From an uncultured Bacteroidales bacterium (GTDB taxonomy: Bacteria; Bacteroidota; Bacteroidia; Bacteroidales; Paludibacteraceae): DNA of 11,046 nucleotides. Below are positions 6,057 through 11,046 of the stretch, piece by piece. A program made the translations under genes and the position numbers. Positions within the stretch are counted from its first letter, which is position 1. The number at the start of each line of letters is the position of its first letter. Where the stretch lies: NCBI GenBank assembly GCA_934692905.1, contig CAKUUM010000049.1, forward strand, positions 1 to 11,046, read 5' to 3'. Under the pieces are notes generated by a model that saw only the letters and a program-made list of their open reading frames with translations, was not told the DNA's origin and searched no databases.

Positions 6057-6080
6057 CGAGCCTGTAATTGTGCCATTTTT

Positions 6081-6665
6081 ATGCATTCGGTAGTAAAACA
6101 CATTATTATCTTTGGCGTCATATGTACCACGCTCATAGGGTGCGGTCAGCGCTCTGTGCCCAAACCATATGGCTACTACCGGATTGCTATTCCCGATACA
6201 GCATATACGCAATATGCCCCATCGGGCTTCCCGTACGCGTTTTCCCTTTCGGACAATGCCACGGTACACCCCCACCCGCATGAGGGCGAGGCATATTGGA
6301 TAGACATAGACTACCCTACTCTCAACACCACCATCCATTGCAGTTACAAGCCCGTTCGCGGCAATCTCCGCGCGCTCTCCCGCGATGCGCAGGAGTTCCT
6401 CTACAAGCATGCCACCATAGCCACCTCGATTCCCGAACAGGGATTCGAGAACCCCGAGGCACACGTCTGGGGCGTGTACTACGAACTCAACGGCAACACG
6501 GCGACACCTATCCAGTTCTATCTCACGGACTCCACCCGCCATTTCTTTCGGGGTGCCGTGTATTGCAACACCATTCCCAATCAGGATTCCTTGGCACCTG
6601 TCTATGACTACATGCGTGCTGATGTGCGCCGCCTGATGGAATCCTTCACGTGGCAGCAACCCTAA
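6081..6665 (+). CDS. gldD: GldD-like gliding-motility lipoprotein
   Basis: A 194-residue protein with a lipoprotein signal: hydrophobic residues 8-20, then lipobox Leu-Ile-Gly-Cys21. The mature part carries features of GldD: PKPYGYYRIAIPD directly after the lipid anchor, a YWIDIDYPTLNTTIHCSYKPV segment, the DAQEFLYKHATIA helix, and a C-terminal FRGAVYCNTIPNQDSLAPV block. GldD is required for gliding and type IX secretion in Flavobacterium, and non-gliding Bacteroidales also keep it. In many relatives it sits beside gldE, but here the upstream gene is an HMA protein. The start at 6081 follows the promoter by 24 bases and gives the lipobox; the longer open frame from 5904 overlaps the HMA gene and is rejected. 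It is first in a five-gene operon, seven bases before the next gene. Confidence 0.85.
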   Translation: MHSVVKHIIIFGVICTTLIGCGQRSVPKPYGYYRIAIPDTAYTQYAPSGFPYAFSLSDNATVHPHPHEGEAYWIDIDYPTLNTTIHCSYKPVRGNLRALSRDAQEFLYKHATIATSIPEQGFENPEAHVWGVYYELNGNTATPIQFYLTDSTRHFFRGAVYCNTIPNQDSLAPVYDYMRADVRRLMESFTWQQP

Positions 6666-6672
6666 GGCAACT

Positions 6673-7410
6673 ATGAGCGTCCTCTCCTATATCCAATCGC
6701 AGCACCTTGCGGGGCATCCCCTCTTGGCAGTCCTTCTCGACCCCGAGAAGCCGGCATCATGCGAGGCTCTCTTTCCGCATCTCAACAACGTGGATTTGGT
6801 GTTGGTAGGGGGTAGCACAGGGGCGGAATGTGCAGATTTCGCCGGTTTCATCGGGCTCATTCGCGCTCACACCACACGACCCGTTATCCTTTTTCCAGGC
6901 AACGTGGCGCAATTTACCCCCAAGGCGGACGCACTCCTTTTCCTCTCTTTGCTCACCGCACGCACACCGGATGTGCTCATCGAACCGCATATCCGCGCAG
7001 CGTCTGCCATTCGTTCTTCGCACATCGAGTCCATTCCCATGGGCTATATCCTCATAGATGGAGGGCACCTCAGTAGCGTCCAGCGCACCACCCGCAGTAC
7101 CCCCCTGCCGCAAACCGACATACCTGCCATAGTCAATACCGCCATCGCAGGCGAACTATTGGGCAAAAAACTCATCTACCTGGAGGCTGGAAGCGGAGCG
7201 CAAACGCCTGTCGCTCAGAGTATTATCCATACCGTGCGCGAACAGATAAGCGTTCCTCTTATTGTAGGTGGTGGCATTGGCACAACAGCACAGATGACCG
7301 ATGCCTACCAAGCAGGGGCGGATATTGTGGTCATCGGCAACCATTTCGAACACCATCCCGAGCAACTGCCCGCATTCATCAAAGCCAAGAACGACTATGC
7401 TGCACGCTGA
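6673..7410 (+). CDS. Geranylgeranylglyceryl phosphate synthase family protein (PcrB-like)
   Basis: A 245-residue TIM-barrel protein with the family's landmarks in order: LLDPEK with Asp23, VGGST at about 45-49, LFPG near 73-76, IEPHIRAASAIRS, YLEAGSG at 169-175, IVGGGIG near 198-203 and IGNHFE at 221-226. The family joins a polyprenyl diphosphate to sn-glycerol-1-phosphate. In archaea this is the first committed step of ether-lipid synthesis, and functional members are known in Bacteroidetes. The bacterial product and its use are not settled, and chain length cannot be read here. It lies seven bases after gldD, and its last 14 bases overlap the start of tadA, so it is translated within the operon. 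The family call is firm; the biological role is open. Confidence 0.9.
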   Translation: MSVLSYIQSQHLAGHPLLAVLLDPEKPASCEALFPHLNNVDLVLVGGSTGAECADFAGFIGLIRAHTTRPVILFPGNVAQFTPKADALLFLSLLTARTPDVLIEPHIRAASAIRSSHIESIPMGYILIDGGHLSSVQRTTRSTPLPQTDIPAIVNTAIAGELLGKKLIYLEAGSGAQTPVAQSIIHTVREQISVPLIVGGGIGTTAQMTDAYQAGADIVVIGNHFEHHPEQLPAFIKAKNDYAAR

Positions 7411-7846
7411 TGCCGACGATATCCGCTATATGCGCCTCGCCCTCGAGGAGGCAAGCCAAGCCCTTCGCGCAGGCGAAGTGCCCATCGGCTGTATCATCGT
7501 GGCAGGCAAGCAGATTGTCGGGCGCGGGCACAACCTCACCGAGACGCTACAAGACACCACGGCACACGCCGAGATGCAGGCCATCACAGCCGCCGCACAG
7601 ACATTGGGCGGCAAATACCTCCCGCAATGTACCCTTTACGTCACCGTCGAACCCTGCGTCATGTGCGCGGGGGCTATCGGCTGGGCACAGATTTCGCGTG
7701 TTGTCTATGGTGCATCTGACCCAAAACGTGGCTTTTCCCTCTTCGCGCCCCGAGCCTTACATCCTAAATGTCAGGTCGTTGCGGGCGTATTGGAGGACGA
7801 ATGCCGTGAACTGATACAAACCTTTTTTCAGCATAAACGTGTATGA
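7397..7846 (+). CDS. tadA: tRNA(adenine34) deaminase TadA
   Basis: A 149-residue cytidine/adenosine deaminase fold. It converts A34 to inosine in the ACG anticodon of tRNA-Arg. The zinc and catalytic residues are intact: His57-Ala-Glu59 in TAHAEMQAI and Pro86-Cys87-Val-Met-Cys90 in VEPCVMCAGA. The N-terminal helix YMRLALEEASQALRAGEVPIG and the later SDPKRGFS stretch favour TadA over other deaminases. The ATG at 7397 overlaps the preceding gene by 14 bases and gives the usual length. The frame is open upstream to 7301, but that part has no family similarity. The stop overlaps the next start by four bases (ATGA), suggesting translational coupling to the HD phosphodiesterase. Confidence 0.93.
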   Translation: MLHADADDIRYMRLALEEASQALRAGEVPIGCIIVAGKQIVGRGHNLTETLQDTTAHAEMQAITAAAQTLGGKYLPQCTLYVTVEPCVMCAGAIGWAQISRVVYGASDPKRGFSLFAPRALHPKCQVVAGVLEDECRELIQTFFQHKRV

Positions 7847-9765
7847 AATTTAAGATGAATAGTGCTTTACGCATCACATTCCAAGTGCTCTCCTTGGTGG
7901 CATTGGCAGCCATCACGCTCTACCTGTTTCCCAAGTACAACACCCCCTTCAAATACCACTTCGAGGTCGGGCAGCCATGGGGTTACGGACTGATGACGGC
8001 AGAGTTTGATTTCCCCATCTACAAGACCGATGACCAAATCGCCGAGGAGCGTGCCGACGTGCTCAAGGACTACGCACCCTGCTACAACATCATACCCGAT
8101 GCTGGGCAGTACGACCTCTACATTGTCTCCCTGCAGGAAATGGAGCGTATCGAAGGCTTAGGCTGCACACGTATATCTGTCTTGCACAACCGCGTGGCGA
8201 CATCCGTACCCGTTACTGACATCTACACGCCAAAATCGGCTTACCAACTCACTAACAATGAGTTAGCACCCAATCTTGTGTACGACACCATCACCTCGGA
8301 CAACCTGCGCAATAACCTGTTGTCTTCCATCTCGCTCACACAGGGCATGGTACAGGCGGGCGAAAAAATCATTGACACAGGCGAAATCGTCTCGTCCGAA
8401 GACTATCAGATTCTCGAATCCCTCCGCCGGGCATTGGAGGAGAAAAACGTATCCCGCACGCAGTCCGTCGTATCCACTATCGGATGCGGATTGCTGATTA
8501 TCATTCTGTTAGGCATTTTCGTCCTCTACTTGTATATCTTCCGCCGCAAACTCTTGGACGACCTCAACAACATGCTTTTCTTCACTCTTCTCATGGCTAT
8601 CATCATCGCCGGGGCATTCCTCGTTTTGCGGTATGCGCCGGTGGGTTGGGTGTATCTCATACCTTTCGCGTGGGGTCCCATCATCGCCCGCGTCTTCTAC
8701 GACTCCCGTACTGCCGTCTGCCTCAACCTCATCACGGTCTTCATCGTTTCCATGGCAGTCCCCGCACCTTATATGTTCATCATCTTGCAAGTGGCGGTGG
8801 GTATGGTTGCCGTAGCCAGCCTGCGTGACATGACGCAGCGTGCCCAACTTGCGCACACTGCATTATGGGTATTCCTCACATATTCAGTGGTTTATACCGC
8901 CATCGTAATGATACTTTCGGGCGATATGCACGACATCGACTACCACTACTACATCTATTTCCTCGTGAACGCGGTCCTGGTCATCTGCGCCTACGGAGTG
9001 GTCTATCTCTTCGAGCGCACCTTTGGATTGGTCAGCAGTATCACACTTGTCGAACTCACTAACGTGAATTCCAACCTCATGCACGAGTTCGCAGAGAAAG
9101 CCCCGGGCACATTCCAGCACTCCCTGCAGGTCAGCAATCTTGCTACCGAAGCCGCCAAATGCATAGGTGCCAAGGTACTTCTCGTGCGTACTGGCGCACT
9201 CTACCACGACATCGGCAAGATGGCTAACCCCGAGTATTTCACTGAAAACCAGGCACCTAACTGCAATCCCCTGCTCTCCATGCCGACCAAAGATGCAGCC
9301 CGTGTCGTCATCGCCCATGTCACCGACGGCGAACGTATCGCACGCCGCCACCATCTTCCCGAGGTCATCGTGCATTTCATCCGCTCCCACCACGGCACTT
9401 CTGTCGTGCGTTATTTCTACAATACCGCTGTCAATCAGGCAAATGCAGCCAAAGCAGAGGGCAAACCCGTGCCCGAAGTCAACATCGCCGACTACACCTA
9501 TCCCGGACCCAAACCGACCACCAAAGAGGCGGCTATCCTTATGATGGCAGATGCTATCGAGGCACGCTCGCGCAGCCTCACCGAGTTCTCCGAGAAGTCC
9601 GTCTCCGACATGGTGGACAATATGATTGACTTGCAGGTCAGCGCAGGGCAGTTCTCCGATACCCCGCTGTCATTCAAGGACTTGGAAGACATACGCGCCG
9701 TCTTCAAGGAGAAAATCCTTGCCATGAACCACCACCGTATCGCCTACCCCGACATTAAGAAGTAG
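7843..9765 (+). CDS. pgpH: Seven-TM HD-domain phosphodiesterase, probable c-di-AMP hydrolase (PgpH/YqfF type)
   Basis: A 640-residue membrane protein. A first TM helix (about 8-29) is followed by an extracytoplasmic 7TMR-HDED sensor domain (about 45-205), a multi-TM 7TMR-HD region (about 208-405) and a cytoplasmic HD domain (about 415-610). All ligands expected for PgpH are present: His426, the His455-Asp456 pair in YHDIGK, His492, His516-His517 in RSHHG, and Asp570 in MMADAIEA. Characterised members such as Listeria PgpH cleave c-di-AMP to pApA. The activity here is inferred from that architecture. The start overlaps the tadA stop as ATGA. dus begins five bases after the stop. A weaker alternative start is the ATG at 7855. 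Confidence 0.88.
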   Translation: MKFKMNSALRITFQVLSLVALAAITLYLFPKYNTPFKYHFEVGQPWGYGLMTAEFDFPIYKTDDQIAEERADVLKDYAPCYNIIPDAGQYDLYIVSLQEMERIEGLGCTRISVLHNRVATSVPVTDIYTPKSAYQLTNNELAPNLVYDTITSDNLRNNLLSSISLTQGMVQAGEKIIDTGEIVSSEDYQILESLRRALEEKNVSRTQSVVSTIGCGLLIIILLGIFVLYLYIFRRKLLDDLNNMLFFTLLMAIIIAGAFLVLRYAPVGWVYLIPFAWGPIIARVFYDSRTAVCLNLITVFIVSMAVPAPYMFIILQVAVGMVAVASLRDMTQRAQLAHTALWVFLTYSVVYTAIVMILSGDMHDIDYHYYIYFLVNAVLVICAYGVVYLFERTFGLVSSITLVELTNVNSNLMHEFAEKAPGTFQHSLQVSNLATEAAKCIGAKVLLVRTGALYHDIGKMANPEYFTENQAPNCNPLLSMPTKDAARVVIAHVTDGERIARRHHLPEVIVHFIRSHHGTSVVRYFYNTAVNQANAAKAEGKPVPEVNIADYTYPGPKPTTKEAAILMMADAIEARSRSLTEFSEKSVSDMVDNMIDLQVSAGQFSDTPLSFKDLEDIRAVFKEKILAMNHHRIAYPDIKK

Positions 9766-9770
9766 CCCCT

Positions 9771-10769
9771 ATGCTCCACCCGCTCTACCTCGCACCCATG
9801 GAGGACGTCACCGACCCCGCCTTCCGCCTGCTCTGCAAGCGGTTCGGAGCCGCGCGCGTATATACCGAGTTCGTCAATGCCGATGCCCTTGTGCGTGACG
9901 TAGTCTCTACCCTGCGCAAACTGCAGATTTCCGACGAGGAACGCCCTGTGGCGATACAAATCTACGGGCGCGAACCCGGACCTATGGCGGACGCAGCGCG
10001 TATTGTGGAGCAGGCGCACCCTGATTTCATCGACATCAATTTCGGCTGCCCTGTCAAGAAAGTAGCGGGCAAAGGTGCTGGCGCAGGGCTGCTGCGCGAC
10101 ATCCCCAAGATGCTCTCCATCACCCGTGCCGTGGTCGATGCCGTCCACACGCCTGTCACTGTCAAGACCCGTCTCGGATGGGACCACGACAGTCGTATCA
10201 TCGTGGACCTTGCCGAAGCCTTGCAGGACTGCGGTATCGCCGAACTTGCCATACACGGGCGCACGCGCTGCCAGATGTACAGCGGCAATGCCGACTGGTC
10301 CTACATCGGGGCCGTCAAAAGCAACCCCCGCATGCACATACCTATCATCGGCAATGGCGACGTCACCACCCCCCAACGTGCCCGCGAGTGCTTCGACCGC
10401 TATGGCGTGGATGCTATCATGGTCGGACGGGCTACTTTCGGCTGCCCGTGGATATTCGACGACATGCAGCACTACCTCACCACGGGCGAACTCCTGCCCC
10501 CGCGCCCGATGCAGTGGTGTGTGGACATACTCAAAGAGCACGTCCTCCGCAGTATCGAGTGGATAGGCGACGAGCGCAAAGGCATCGTCCATAGTCGCCG
10601 TCACTTTGCCGCTTCGCCCGTATTCAAGGGGCTATACGACTTCAAGCAGACCCGCATCGCCCTCCTTCGCGCCGAAACCAAAGACGAAGTATTTCAAATC
10701 ATGGATTATATTGTGGCTACTTGGGGCTCTCAACCCCCGCAGCCACTTGACGATGGGCGTGCAGACTGA
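9771..10769 (+). CDS. dus: tRNA-dihydrouridine synthase (DusB-like)
   Basis: A 332-residue FMN-dependent flavoprotein that reduces specific uridines in tRNA. The TIM barrel begins LAPMEDVTDPAFR. It continues with INFGCPVKK, where Cys93 is the expected catalytic acid, then GAGAGLLRD, VKTRLGW, AIHGRTRCQMYSG, IIGNGDV with the phosphate-binding region, and VGRATFGCPWIF. The C-terminal helical domain includes HFAASPVFKGLYDFKQTRIALL. Overall it most resembles the DusB/NifR3 group. It is the last gene of the gldD operon, five bases after the HD phosphodiesterase. The final 17 or so codons overlap the 3' end of a convergent gene, and no terminator is visible after the stop. The modified position in tRNA cannot be told from sequence alone. 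Confidence 0.94.
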   Translation: MLHPLYLAPMEDVTDPAFRLLCKRFGAARVYTEFVNADALVRDVVSTLRKLQISDEERPVAIQIYGREPGPMADAARIVEQAHPDFIDINFGCPVKKVAGKGAGAGLLRDIPKMLSITRAVVDAVHTPVTVKTRLGWDHDSRIIVDLAEALQDCGIAELAIHGRTRCQMYSGNADWSYIGAVKSNPRMHIPIIGNGDVTTPQRARECFDRYGVDAIMVGRATFGCPWIFDDMQHYLTTGELLPPRPMQWCVDILKEHVLRSIEWIGDERKGIVHSRRHFAASPVFKGLYDFKQTRIALLRAETKDEVFQIMDYIVATWGSQPPQPLDDGRAD

Positions 10770-11046
10770 GGTTGTCGCTCACTATCTTCAGCGCGCTCAG
10801 CCGTGTAAATCCCATACCCGCAATAAAGGCGAGTTCCATATCAAACACACAATCCCTGTAGTCCGATTGCAGCACAAAGTCTGTGTTGCTGTAGCACACT
10901 GCATGTATCACGTTATCAGGATGTTGCAGCAACGTTGTATCTATAGGCATCAAGTGCATTTCCGGCTCGGGATACTTCACACACGGGTGGTTCAGTCTCA
11001 CTTCCGTCACCTCTGCCAGACTGCCAATCTCAAAGTTTGCACTCCC
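10717..11046 (-). CDS. C-terminal part of a nucleosidase/phosphorylase-like protein (5' end outside window)
   Basis: The minus-strand frame is open from the right edge to TAG at 10717, giving 109 residues of a longer protein. The GTG at 11010 is an internal codon, not the start. The segment VFDMELAFIAGMGF followed by LSALKIVSDN resembles the end of PNP/UDP-phosphorylase-type nucleosidases, such as MTA/SAH nucleosidase. There the Met-Glu pair contacts the ribose and a Ser-Asp pair contacts the base. Upstream, HAVCYSNTDFVLQSDY fits the preceding strand. The call rests on this short stretch. Substrate is uncertain, but methylthioadenosine/S-adenosylhomocysteine cleavage is plausible. Its last 53 bases overlap dus tail to tail. 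Confidence 0.6.
   Translation of the reverse strand, partial: GSANFEIGSLAEVTEVRLNHPCVKYPEPEMHLMPIDTTLLQHPDNVIHAVCYSNTDFVLQSDYRDCVFDMELAFIAGMGFTRLSALKIVSDNLSLHAHRQVAAGVESPK

Noticed and set aside
5991..6659. Minus-strand open frame (222 codons) opposite gldD
   Set aside because: It covers the gldD promoter and an evident lipoprotein gene on the other strand, and nothing in it is recognisable.
9744..10604. Minus-strand open frame (286 codons) opposite dus
   Set aside because: Dus motifs including the catalytic Cys93 fix the plus strand as coding. The long antisense frame reflects GC-biased third positions.

Overview
The window looks like chromosomal DNA from a member of the Bacteroidetes, most likely the order Bacteroidales. 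The evidence is a set of Bacteroidetes-type promoters (TTTG, 20 bases, TAnnTTTG), a GldD lipoprotein, a TonB-dependent receptor, and a tRNA-Glu followed by rpsT. I cannot place the family or genus. Most of the content is core genome. There is no transposon, integrase, CRISPR array or phage gene.

Left part (1-2534, minus strand). An outer-membrane beta-barrel protein of unknown role is followed by a TPP (thiamin pyrophosphate) riboswitch and a TonB-dependent receptor that runs off the left edge. The riboswitch identifies the receptor as a probable thiamin-family uptake receptor. The aptamer ends against the start codon, so control is probably translational.

Centre (2570-4004). A consensus promoter drives tRNA-Glu(TTC) and rpsT, ending in a strong hairpin terminator. 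smpB lies convergent to this, with a promoter so close that its mRNA should be almost leaderless. The roughly 300-base gap upstream of smpB holds no gene. It holds five tandem 11-bp repeats, a 15-bp palindrome and several CCGACA motifs.

Right part (3924-10769, plus strand). A CPA1 K+/H+ antiporter with an RCK_C domain precedes a small secreted HMA-domain metal-binding protein. A strong promoter then starts a tight five-gene run: gldD, a GGGP synthase-family (PcrB-like) gene, tadA, a seven-TM HD phosphodiesterase of the PgpH type (c-di-AMP hydrolysis) and dus. A nucleosidase-like gene enters from the right edge on the minus strand, and its 3' end overlaps dus by 53 bases.

Themes. Translation and tRNA quality run through the window: tRNA-Glu, S20, SmpB, TadA and Dus. 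A second possible link is ionic: a c-di-AMP phosphodiesterase lies near an antiporter of a class that binds c-di-AMP in Firmicutes. No wholly novel system is evident. The best leads are the start-codon-abutting TPP riboswitch, the 11-bp repeat array and the antiporter/c-di-AMP proximity.
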